From contig CAVRAP010000012.1 in assembly GCA_963718995.1 (NCBI GenBank), positions 67,739 to 131,738 of the forward strand: a DNA stretch of 64,000 bases. The letters run 5' to 3'. Position numbers and translations under genes: made by a program. The notes below the pieces were generated by a model. The model ran no database searches and was not told the origin of the DNA. It saw only the letters and a program-made list of their open reading frames with translations. This document shows, one piece after another, positions 35,880 through 45,377 of the stretch (its first letter is position 1; each line of letters opens with the position of its first letter). The DNA comes from UBA4744 sp963718995. GTDB taxonomy: Bacteria > Actinomycetota > Acidimicrobiia > Spongiisociales > UBA4744.

Positions 35880-38800
35880 GTGTCGGGTATCGGGGTACAC
35901 ATATCAGTCGTGACCGCACGGCGGTTCAGCCGTTCAGCGTTCGCGTTGCTGACTGCCTTCGCTCTGACCATCAGCCCCTTGATGACCTCAGTGGCGTGGG
36001 CGGCGGACCCGGTAGCCGACCCGCAATCAGTTACCACCGCCGAAGACGCGCCTACAGCAATCACCCTGACCGGAAGCGACCTCGATGGCGATCCGCTGAC
36101 CTATTCGATCGTTTCCGGACCATCGAGCGGCACCTTGTCGGGAACCGCCCCCAATGTCACCTACACGCCCAACGCCAACTACAACGGGTCGGACTCGTTC
36201 ACCTTCCGGGCCAACGACGGGACCACCAACTCCAACACCGCCACCGTCTCCATCACCGTCACCCCGGTCAACGACCCGCCGGTCGCCAACCCCCAGTCGA
36301 CCAGCACCAATGAGAACACACCCAAATCGATCACTCTGGTTGCCACCGATATCGACAGCACCGCGCTCACCTACTCGATCGTGTCACCACCATCGAACGG
36401 CTCGATATCAGCAGGAACCGGTTCCACCCGCACCTACACGCCCACGAACGGGTATAGCGGGTCGGACTCGTTCACCTTCCGAGCCAACGACGGGACCACC
36501 AACTCCAACACCGCCACCGTCTCCATCACCGTGATCAACGTCAACGACCCGCCCGTCGCCAACCCCCAGTCGGTGACTACTGCCGAAGACACAAACAGGT
36601 CCATCACTTTGACCGCCAGCGACCCCGATGGTGATCCGCTGACCTATTCGATCGTTTCCGGACCATCGAGCGGCACCTTGTCGGGAACCGCCCCCAATGT
36701 CACCTACACGCCCAACGCCAACTACAACGGGTCGGACTCGTTCACCTTCCGGGCCAACGACGGGACCACCAACTCCAACACCGCCACCGTCTCCATCACC
36801 GTCACCCCGGTCAACGACCCGCCGGTCGCCAACCCCCAGTCGACCAGCACCAATGAGAACACACCCAAATCGATCACTCTGGTTGCCACCGATATCGACA
36901 GCACCGCGCTCACCTACTCGATCGTGTCACCACCATCGAACGGCTCGATATCAGCAGGAACCGGTTCCACCCGCACCTACACGCCCACGAACGGGTATAG
37001 CGGGTCGGACTCGTTCACCTTCCGAGCCAACGACGGGACCACCAACTCCAACACCGCCACCGTCTCCATCACCGTGATCAACGTCAACGACCCGCCCGTC
37101 GCCAACCCCCAGTCGGTGACTACTGCCGAAGACACAAACAGGTCCATCACCTTGACCGCAACCGACCCCGATGGTGATCCGCTCACCTATTCGATTGTGT
37201 CATCACCATCGAACGGCTCGATATCGGGCAGGAACCGGCGCCACCCGCACCTACACCCCCACCGCCAACTACAACGGGTCGGACTCGTTCACCTTCCGCG
37301 CCAACGACGGGACCGCCAACTCCAACACCGCCACCGTCTCCATCACCGTCACCCCGGTCAACGACCCGCCGGTCGCCAACCCCCAGTCGGTGACCACTGC
37401 CGAAGACACAAGCAAGTCCATCACCCTGGTTGCTACCGACATTGACAGCACCGCGCTCACCTACTCCATTGTTTCCGGACCAAGCCACGGCACCATCTCG
37501 GGCGGAACCGGCGCCACCCGCACCTACACACCCACCGCCAACTACAACGGACCCGACTCGTTCACCTTCCGGGCCTACGACGGGACCGCCTACTCCAACA
37601 CCGCCACCGTCTCCATCACCGTCACCGCAGTCAACGACCCGCCCGTCGCCCAAGCCAACGGCCCGTACTCCGGTTCGACCGGCAGGCCAGTGTCTTTCTC
37701 CAGCGCCGGATCGTCTGACCCTGACGGCACCATCTCCTCGTATCTGTGGAACTTCGGGGACGGCACCACCGGCACCGGGGCCAACCCCTCCCACACGTAC
37801 GCAACCGGCGGCCCGAAAACCGTTACTTTGACTGTCACCGACAACAACGGTGGGACGAACAGCGACACCGCCACCGCGACCATCAACTGGGCCCCCGTCG
37901 CCGACGCCGGCGGCCCCTACACCGGGACGGCCGGCGAAAATGTCTCTGTCACGGGATCTGGATCATCTGATTCCGACGGTTCCATCAGCAGCTATTCATG
38001 GAACTGGGGCGACGGCACCGCCAATAGCAGTGGGGTGGCTGCTATTCACAAATACACCTCCAGTGGGTCGTACACGATCACGCTGACCGTCACCGACAAT
38101 CTGGGCATCACCGACACCGATACGGCCGCCGTGACCGTCGCGGCCAACGCCAAACCCACCGTCAAGGTCACTGCCCCGGCCGGCACCGGGTTGATCAGCG
38201 GGCCGCTGACCGTGCGGATCCAGGCCACCGACGTCGAGAGTGCGGCGGGAACACTGACCGTTCAGTACCGATTCGACGGTGCTGCGTTCAAAACGGCCAC
38301 CTACAACTCGTTCACCCAACGCTACGAAGGCACCGTCGACTCGAAGACACTGACGGACGGCTCTCATACGGTCACCGCTCGAGCCACGGACGGATTCGGG
38401 AATACGACCACATCGTCGTCTGTCGGCTTCGTCGTGGACAACAACGAACCACCCAAAGTCAGCATCACAAGCCCGGTCACAAACTCGACAGTCACCGGAT
38501 CTGTCAAGATCACCGCGAATGCCACCGACGACAAGGCCGTCAGCAAAGTTGAGTTCTTCCTCGACGGGGTCCGTATCGGCACCGACTCGAGCAGTTCCGG
38601 AGGATGGACCTTCACCTGGGATTCCACGAACGCAAAGAGCGGATCCCACGCTCTTACGGCGACCGCCTTCGACGGAGCCGGCAAGAAGGGCAGCGGAGGC
38701 GTGTTCGTAACCGTGGATCAACCCCCCACGGTGGATATCACCAGTCCGCGCGCCGGGGCAGTCGTAAAGGAGCGGGTGACCATCGGCACCTCAGCGAAAG

Positions 38801-39861
38801 ACGACATCAAGGTGGCGTTTGTCGAATTCTTTGTCGACGGAGTCCGCCTCGGCGCCGACACCAACTCCTCCGCCGGATGGAGCTTCAGCTGGAACACCCG
38901 CGAGGTCGATAATGGTCGCCACACCATCCTCGTCTTGGCGCAGGACAGCAACGGCCAGAAGGTGACCACATCCATCCAGGTGACCGTCGACAACGACCTG
39001 GCGCCCAACACAACCATTACGAGCCCCCGCAGTGGATCAACCATCTACGGCGTTGGGATTGTGCAGATTGCTGCGACCGCAACCGACGAGGAAGGTGTCG
39101 TCCAGGTCGAGTTCTTCGTCGACGGAACATCCATCGGCGTCGACAACACCTCGTCGAACGGTTGGACGGCAGTCTGGAACGCAGTCCGGGCAACTATTGG
39201 ATCGCATACGATCCGCGCGGTGGCCACAGACACACTCGGCCAGACTGCGGCCGACACCAACCAGGTGACCATCCAGGCCTTCACGACGCCGACCACCCTC
39301 GCCCCGGCCTCCACCACCACCGTAACCTTTGTCGAAGTCGACACGCCGGCCCAAGGCCTTTCGGCTACGGCCTTCTCCCTGGAACCACCGACCGTTTCGG
39401 CCGGTGGCGAAATCGCGTTAACGGTGGCTCTGAGCGCCGAAATCCCCGGCAAAGCCAACGTACAGTTCCTCCTCGACGGGGAGCCCCTTGGCGATGTGGC
39501 AACGGTCAACGCAGTCGAAGCGTCCCTAGCAACAGCAGCTTCAGCGGTTTTCACTCGAACACTCCCAACCGGCGTGCCGGTGGGGTTGCATCGCGTTGAA
39601 GCCGTGACTACCGACCAACCCCCGACAATTCTCGCCTCCAGAACCGTCGGGGTTATCGCCGGCGAAACTCCCGACTCAGGGGAAGCCATTCCCCCGCCGG
39701 ACGAAAACACCGGCACATCCACCGGGTCCTCCCCGCCGGTCGGTGTGACCCTGGCTCTCGTCGTGGGTGGCATAGCCGCCCTTGCAGCCGCCGGATTCGG
39801 CGCGACCGGATGGTATCGACGGAAAGTGATCGTTCGACGCCTGGCCGCCCGGGGACGGTAA
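35880..39861 (+). CDS. Large cell-surface protein with cadherin-like, PKD and Ig-like repeats; one frameshift near 37230
   Basis: About 1,325 residues. A signal peptide (RRFSRSAFALLTAFALTISPLMTSVAWA) is followed by six ~90-residue tandem cadherin/VCBS-like modules (VANPQSVTTAEDT ... YTPNANYNGSDSFTFRANDG ... TATVSITV). Two PKD domains (SYLWNFGDGTTGT and SYSWNWGDGTANS) and several Bacterial Ig-like modules (KVEFFLDGVRIGTDSSSSGGW and relatives) come next. A ~100-residue membrane-proximal domain and a C-terminal helix (LALVVGGIAALAAAGFGATGW) end in basic residues. The frame changes near 37225-37235 (an extra base in TCGGGCAGGAACC relative to sister repeats). GTG 35880 or GTG 35910 may start it; neither has a good ribosome site. 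Probably a membrane-anchored adhesin. Confidence 0.87.
36090..37150 (+). repeat. Two near-identical 543-bp tandem units in the surface protein gene
   Basis: The 518 bp at 36090-36607 recur at 36633-37150 with no difference that I can find, at a 543-bp period (181 codons, two cadherin-like modules). Flanking modules are clearly related but diverged. The identity points to recent duplication or gene conversion and also marks a place where assembly could gain or lose copies. Confidence 0.92.
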
Positions 39862-39936
39862 GGGGTCCGTTCAGCGCGGGTAGCGGCACGGTCGGAAACC
39901 CGCCCGCAAAGACCTCAGCACCCTCCACGAAGCAAT

Positions 39937-39956
39937 CCCCGCTGTGCCTAGCGGGG
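39937..39956. terminator. Hairpin between the two surface-protein genes
   Basis: CCCCGCT (39937-39943) and AGCGGGG (39950-39956) flank the 6-nt loop GTGCCT, 76 bp after the first surface gene and 53 bp before the second. Without a T-tract it may be a weak terminator or a leader hairpin. Confidence 0.45.
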
Positions 39957-40008
39957 AAACTTCCATATAGTTGTAGTTGGAGAGTTTGATGGTCTGGGAG
40001 GCGGCGAA

Positions 40009-41146
40009 TTGAAGGGGCATTCTTTCGAAGCACGGTATCGGTACCCGTCCGGATCTCTGAGTCGCGTGACGAGGAGCCTGCTGGCGGCCGTCATTGTCTT
40101 TGCCCTGCTCCTTAGCCCCCTGTTGATATCTCCCGCATTCGCCGCGCTGGCGGCCGATCCCGGGGGCCCGTACGAAGGCGTCATCGACAAGAACGTGGCT
40201 TTCAGCGGCGATAGATCCAGCCCAGGCGACAACCCGATCAAGCACTGGTTCTGGGACTTCGGCGACGGTACTGCCATCAAGCGAGACAAAGACGCCTCCA
40301 TATCTCACAAGTACGCAGAACCGGGAACCTTTATCGTGAGATTGCGGGTCGTCGACGACAAGGGAGTCAGTTCTGCTTGGGCCAGGACCGAGGCCACCAT
40401 CATTGATCCCAACCAAACCACGACGACCACGAGTACGACCACGACCAGCACGACCAGTACGACCACGACCACCACACCAACTACCACCACGGCTCCCCCG
40501 ACCACAACCACGGCTGCACCAACAACCACGACGACCACCACCACGGCTCCCCCGACCACAACCACGGCTGCACCAACAACTACGACGACGACTGCAGCCA
40601 CGACCACGACCACCCGGCCCCCGCCGACCACGGTTACGACCGGAACCACCACCACGACGCTGGCAGTGCTCGGTCGCCGAATCGAGGTCACCGCCGCAGC
40701 GACAGGAGTCTCCGCCATCTCCTTCCTGGTCGCACCCCTCATCGTGAACCCTGGCGATACGATCACGTTGGATCTCGAGTTGGATGCCCTTGTTCCGGGT
40801 TCTGCGAACCTGCTCTTCTTGCTCGACGGGAAAGCCATCGGCGAACCCGCTCAGGCAACGACGGGCATCGCGGTTTCCATCAGGCGAACATTGCCAAATG
40901 ATCTTTCGACGGGCACGCACCGGGTTGAAATGGTTGCCAAAGATGATCCTGCCGCGGGTGCTGGCGTCTCGCACGGTTGATGTCATCGGCGCTGAGTCCG
41001 TCCAGTTGGTGTTGCCCGAACCGGTCACTTCGGGGGTGACGGAACGGAACAACTGGCCGGCAGTTGCCCTCGTCATCGCGGCGATCGCCACGGCAGGTGG
41101 TATCGCCTGGCGATATCGGCACCGTTGGCTACCCGGGCGAGCGTAG
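40009..41146 (+). CDS. Membrane-anchored PKD-domain surface protein; one frameshift near 40960
   Basis: About 380 residues. TTG 40009 has GGGAGG seven bases upstream. A signal peptide (SLLAAVIVFALLLSPLLISPAFA) precedes one PKD domain (WFWDFGDGTAIKRD), a ~75-residue Thr/Pro linker and a ~100-residue domain (ISFLVAPLIVNPGDTITLDLELDALVPGSANLLFLLDG ... THRVEMVAKDDPA). The frame then changes near 40960 and continues RVLASRTVDVIG and a C-terminal membrane helix (WPAVALVIAAIATAGGIAW). The membrane-proximal domain matches that of the preceding gene, including the L-A-S-R-T-V motif, which also proves the frameshift. The genes are 147 bp apart and probably one locus. Confidence 0.82.
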
Positions 41147-41162
41147 CCCCTGCCCGTACCGC

Positions 41163-42770
41163 TCAATCGAGTCTGACGATCACACCTTCGTGGGGACGGA
41201 GTTCCAGCTCAGAGAGATCGATGTGACCTTCGTGGTCAAGCTCGGTTGACATCAGCAGGCGTGCGGAGCCAGAGCCGGCTACGGCCCCGGGAGCTTGGAC
41301 ATCACCGGTGAAGTTGAGGATCATGACCAACCTCGACAGACCGTCATCCCTGAGGTAAGCCAGTACTCCCGGTACTGCTGTCAGGGGCCGGTATTCACCA
41401 ACCTGCAATGCCGGCTCGCCGTGTCGAATGGCCAGTAGCTGCCGGTACAGATTCAGGAGCGAGGACGGTTCTGACAACTGGGTCTCAACGTTGCGGGACA
41501 GGACGTCTTCTGAAAACGGCAACCACGGCAGTACGGTCGCATCGGTGAACCCCGCTCCATCAGCCGCCGACCATTGCATCGGCGTCCGGCAACCGTCGCG
41601 CCCCTTTCCCGGGATGTTTATGCCCCACGGGTCCTGCTGTTGTTCAAGGGGAATGTCGGCCTCAGCAAGGCCGATTTCGTCGCCGTAGTAGAGGGTCGGA
41701 GTCCCGCGCAATGTCAAGAGCAGCATGGCGGCAATCCTGGTCTGGTCGGCCCCCAGCCGGGTGGCGATGCGGGTCTCGTCGTGGTTGCCGAGGACGAAGT
41801 TCGGCCAAGCTCCGACCGGCACCGCCCGCTCAACGCTCGCCACGAGCGCTCCGACGTCCTCGGCGGTCCATGGAGTTTCGAGGATTGCGAAATTGAACGG
41901 CATGTGAAGTCCGTCCAGGTTCTCTCCGTAGTACGACGCCCAGGTAGGCCAGTCATACTCGTGAATCTCCCCAACCGAGAACCGGGGGGGTTGATACGCA
42001 TCGAGAACGGTGCGAATCCGGCGAAAAGCATCGTGGACGTCGGGATGTCCGCGGTCGTTGATGTGAAGCTGTGACTCGTAGGCAGCCCGCGGTCCCGGAT
42101 CGATGGTGAGATCGACGGGAGGATTGTCGGATAGATCCGGATCCTTCATGATGCGGTGAGCGACGTCGATCCGGAACCCGTCAACGCCCCGATCAAGCCA
42201 GAAGCGCAAGGTGTCGAGCATTGCCGCCTCGACCTCTGGATTCCTCCAGTTCAGGTCGGGCTGTTCTTTCAAGAACGAGTGCAAGTAGTACTGGCTGGTT
42301 GTCTCATCCCACTCCCAGGTTCCGCCACCGAAGTCGGCCGCCCAGTTGTTGGGGGGACCACCATTTGGTTTCCCGTCCTGCCACACGTACCAGTCCCGCT
42401 TGGCGTTGGTGCGTGACGATCTCGACTCGACAAACCAGGGATGCTGATCTGAAGTGTGGTTGGGAACCCAATCGATGATCACCTTGATGTTCCTCTGATG
42501 GGCTTCGGCCACGAGGCGGTCAAAGGCGGCCAGATCCCCGAACAACGGCTCGACATCGCAGTAATCCGAGACGTCGTATCCGAAATCCTTCATCGGTGAA
42601 GGGAAGAACGGTGAGAGCCACACGGCGTCAACTCCGAGAGTGTCGGCCAGGTAGTCGAGTCTCCCGATAACGCCTCCCAGGTCACCGACTCCACTACCGG
42701 TGCTGTCCTGAAAACTGCGCGGATAGATCTGATAGATGACGGCGGTTTGCCACCAGAGATAGTCGTTCAT
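41163..42770 (-). CDS. GH13 alpha-glucosidase / oligo-1,6-glucosidase
   Basis: A 535-residue glycoside hydrolase of the oligo-1,6-glucosidase/alpha-glucosidase branch of GH13. It begins WWQTAVIYQIYPRSFQDSTGSGVGDL. The conserved regions are VIIDWVPNHTS, nucleophile Asp in GFRIDVAHRI, acid/base Glu in SVGEIHEYDW and stabilising Asp in VLGNHDETR. It has no signal peptide, so it acts on imported or internal alpha-glucosides, perhaps with MalQ. The stop is 16 bp from the convergent surface-protein gene. Confidence 0.92.
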   Translation of the reverse strand: MNDYLWWQTAVIYQIYPRSFQDSTGSGVGDLGGVIGRLDYLADTLGVDAVWLSPFFPSPMKDFGYDVSDYCDVEPLFGDLAAFDRLVAEAHQRNIKVIIDWVPNHTSDQHPWFVESRSSRTNAKRDWYVWQDGKPNGGPPNNWAADFGGGTWEWDETTSQYYLHSFLKEQPDLNWRNPEVEAAMLDTLRFWLDRGVDGFRIDVAHRIMKDPDLSDNPPVDLTIDPGPRAAYESQLHINDRGHPDVHDAFRRIRTVLDAYQPPRFSVGEIHEYDWPTWASYYGENLDGLHMPFNFAILETPWTAEDVGALVASVERAVPVGAWPNFVLGNHDETRIATRLGADQTRIAAMLLLTLRGTPTLYYGDEIGLAEADIPLEQQQDPWGINIPGKGRDGCRTPMQWSAADGAGFTDATVLPWLPFSEDVLSRNVETQLSEPSSLLNLYRQLLAIRHGEPALQVGEYRPLTAVPGVLAYLRDDGLSRLVMILNFTGDVQAPGAVAGSGSARLLMSTELDHEGHIDLSELELRPHEGVIVRLD

Positions 42771-42850
42771 ACAGGGCAGGCTAACCGACGGCCGCCCCGC
42801 GCAATACCGATCCGAAGGCCGACCTGGATCGGCCAGAATCGACTGTGCCG

Positions 42851-43276
42851 CTACGTCATTTGTTCTGATCTGTCCTTGAGACCTTTGGCAAACTGCTCGA
42901 ACGACGCGGTCAAATCGGGCATCGATTTCCAGATCATCGAGAGCAGCGGCCCGGTGAATTCTTCCCGCATATCGAATCTGGTGACGGTCTCGCTCTCGGG
43001 CGTGAGCATGAACGTCCTCACGCCTTTGAACAAGCCAAGAGGCATCCCCCCCGACCAGGTCATCTTCGAGTTCGTGGCCAGCTCGGTCACCTTGACAGGA
43101 AAGGCCCGGTTGGGGCTGATCTTCGAGTAGACCTTGACTTTGTTCCCCAGGCCGATGGTGCCTTCGACGCGCGCAACGCCAGAGTCCCAGGCGGTATACC
43201 CGGACGCATCGGTGAGAATCGCCCAGATGGTGTCCGGGGCGGCCGCAATCGTCTTGGTGACTTCGTATGACTCCAC
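42851..43276 (-). CDS. SRPBCC family protein
   Basis: A 141-residue START-like protein (polyketide cyclase/dehydrase type): VTKTIAAAPDTIWAILTDASGYTAWDSGVARVEGTIGLGNKVKVYS and a C-terminal helix MIWKSMPDLTASFEQFAKGLKDRSE are typical. The fold binds hydrophobic ligands; substrate unknown. GTG 43276 has AAGGA a few bases upstream. It starts 16 bp after the fadD-type gene stop, so it is probably co-transcribed with the acyl-CoA ligase, which fits a lipid-related role. Confidence 0.85.
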   Translation of the reverse strand: MESYEVTKTIAAAPDTIWAILTDASGYTAWDSGVARVEGTIGLGNKVKVYSKISPNRAFPVKVTELATNSKMTWSGGMPLGLFKGVRTFMLTPESETVTRFDMREEFTGPLLSMIWKSMPDLTASFEQFAKGLKDRSEQMT

Positions 43277-43292
43277 AACTGTTCCTTCCCGC

Positions 43293-45134
43293 TCAGACGT
43301 ACAACGTGTCGATCGCTGCGGAGTACTTCTCGTGGATCACTCGCCGTTTCAGTTTGAGCGTCGGGGTGAGCTCGTCCGTTTCGGGCGTCCATTCGTCGGG
43401 CAGAATGACGAATTTCTTCAGCTGTTCGACGCGGGCCACACTGTCATTGGCTTCGTCAACCGCCTTCTGTACCTCGGCCTGCACCTCGGGCAATTGTGAG
43501 AACGTCGCCATGTCTCCAAACACCAGGCCCTGTCGCTCAGCCCACGGTGGCGCCATGTCCCCATCGAGAACAACCAGTGCCGTCAGGTACTTCCGCCGAT
43601 CACCGATCACACATACCTGCCCGATGAGCGGATGGCTCTTGATCATGCCCTCCAGCTTGGTGGGGGCGATGTTCTTGCCGCCGGCGGTGATGATCAGCTC
43701 CTTCTTGCGATCCACGATCGAGACAAATCCGTCCTCGTCGATCTCGGCGATGTCGCCTGTGACCAACCAGCCGTCGTCCAGGAACGTCTCGGCGGTGTCC
43801 TCCGGTCGTTTGAAGTACCCGGCGGTCACATTCCCGCCCCGCATCATCAATTCACCGTCATCGGCCAATTTCACTTCGGTGCCGACGAGCGCCTTCCCGA
43901 CCGTTCCGATCTTGTTCGCACCGGGCAGGTTGGTGGTACCGGGACCGCTCAACTCGCTCATGCCCCACAACTCGTAGAGGGGCAGCCCGATCCCCTGGAA
44001 GAAGATCAGCAGTTCAGGGGCGATGGGCGCGGCAGTCGATATGGCTATGAACACTTCACCCATCCCAAGACCGTCGAGGATCTTGGTCAGCACGACCTTT
44101 TTCAACACCTGGTGTTTGAGCCCGGTCAGGAACGGCACCGGTTGGCCGGCTTGTCCGAGACGGACAACTTCCTCACCGGTCTTGATGGCGGTCATAGCCA
44201 GGGTCTTCTTCAACCCTTCTTCGCCCTCGAGGCGGGCCATCAACCCCGCTTGGAAACGCTCATAGACTCGAGGCGCCGCCACAAACAGCGTGGGCTTGGC
44301 TTCCTGTACGTACTCGAGCACCTGCGTCATGTCCGGGCAGTACCAAACCTCACCGACGTACCACATCCCCAGATAGTGGCTGGCTACCCGCTCGGCGATA
44401 TGGGCAAGCGGAAGGAAGGAAACCAAACGTGGATGTTGGGGCAGATTGATCGTCCGCTCGGTGGACTCGACGGTCCACAAGACGTTGCGATGCGTTATGA
44501 CAACACCCTTGGGCGTTCCGGTCGTACCCGAGGTGTAAATGAGGGTCGCAATGTCATCGGGCTGAAGTTGTGCGGCCCTTTCGTCTACAACGCCCGAATG
44601 GGAAGCGAGCAGCGCCCGGCCCCGCTCGGCCAGGTCGTCCCACGACAACACCCAGTCGACACTCTCATAATGCTCGGCGCCCTCCATCAGGACGACATAC
44701 TCGAGGTTGGGAAGTTCGGGTTTGGCCGCCTCCCAGCGTTTCATGAACTCGAGGTTCTCGAGCACGGCCACCTTGGCCCCGCAATGTCCACCGATGTACG
44801 CGACCTGGGGGGTCGCCAGCGTCGAATACAGGGTTACCGGCGTGCCGGCCGCATGCATGACGCCTAGGTCGGCGATGACATGCTCGGGACGGTTAGCCGC
44901 CATCAGAGCGACGAAGTCACCCCGGTTGACGCCAAGGGAGATGAACCCGGCTGCGGCTTCGATCACACGCTCCCGATATTGTGACCAGGACAGATCCTTC
45001 CAGACGCCGTCGGCGCGCCAATGGATGGCCGGAACATCCGGGTGTTTTGAAGCGTTCCGAGCCAGCACCTCAACAAGGGTGCGGCCCTCAACGGCGGCAT
45101 CGATCTCAGCGCGAAGTTCAGCGGCAGTCGCCAT
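43293..45134 (-). CDS. Long-chain acyl-CoA ligase (AMP-forming, FadD15-like)
   Basis: A 613-residue ANL-superfamily enzyme activating fatty acids to acyl-CoA through an acyl-adenylate. Motifs: P-loop IYTSGTTGTPKGVVITHRN, the substrate region LPLYELWGMSELSGPGT, the adenylate motif DGWLVTGDIAEIDEDG and the C-terminal DRKKELIITAGGKNIAP with its catalytic Lys region. Length and domain order are typical of bacterial long-chain ligases. A second ligase lies immediately upstream at 45378-47168; the two are about as diverged as separate subfamilies, so they probably differ in chain-length preference. Confidence 0.93.
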   Translation of the reverse strand: MATAAELRAEIDAAVEGRTLVEVLARNASKHPDVPAIHWRADGVWKDLSWSQYRERVIEAAAGFISLGVNRGDFVALMAANRPEHVIADLGVMHAAGTPVTLYSTLATPQVAYIGGHCGAKVAVLENLEFMKRWEAAKPELPNLEYVVLMEGAEHYESVDWVLSWDDLAERGRALLASHSGVVDERAAQLQPDDIATLIYTSGTTGTPKGVVITHRNVLWTVESTERTINLPQHPRLVSFLPLAHIAERVASHYLGMWYVGEVWYCPDMTQVLEYVQEAKPTLFVAAPRVYERFQAGLMARLEGEEGLKKTLAMTAIKTGEEVVRLGQAGQPVPFLTGLKHQVLKKVVLTKILDGLGMGEVFIAISTAAPIAPELLIFFQGIGLPLYELWGMSELSGPGTTNLPGANKIGTVGKALVGTEVKLADDGELMMRGGNVTAGYFKRPEDTAETFLDDGWLVTGDIAEIDEDGFVSIVDRKKELIITAGGKNIAPTKLEGMIKSHPLIGQVCVIGDRRKYLTALVVLDGDMAPPWAERQGLVFGDMATFSQLPEVQAEVQKAVDEANDSVARVEQLKKFVILPDEWTPETDELTPTLKLKRRVIHEKYSAAIDTLYV

Positions 45135-45205
45135 TCAATTCCTCCCTCGTATGCCGCAACTGTACCGGGCGGGAGGATCGCGTGGCGGAGGGAGCTCCCA
45201 CCAGC

Positions 45206-45250
45206 CAGTTATCAGTTATCAGTTATCAGTTATCAGTTGCCAGTTATCAG
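45206..45250. repeat. Heptanucleotide tandem repeat (CAGTTAT)n
   Basis: Four exact CAGTTAT units (45206-45233), one variant CAGTTGC and one more CAGTTAT plus CAG occupy 45206-45250. A second small heptamer run (ACTGGGT twice) occurs near 45355-45370. The low GC contrasts with the surroundings. Both lie in the ~240-bp gap between the two acyl-CoA ligase genes, which otherwise holds no gene I can support. Confidence 0.95.
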
Positions 45251-45377
45251 CGGCCTGAAGCGCCCCGGCGACGCCGGCAGCGATGCGAAGCACGAAGTAC
45301 ACGGCCGTGACAGACCCGCTCTTGCCCCGCGGTCTCCCGCGACGGTGGCAGCGTTACTGGGTACTGGGTACTGACTC

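Noticed and set aside
39871..41166. 431-codon minus-strand frame opposite the PKD-domain gene
   Set aside because: It is the low-complexity Gly/Arg/Ser antisense of a Thr/Pro linker, with no signal or domain; the plus-strand gene has a ribosome site, signal peptide and PKD domain.
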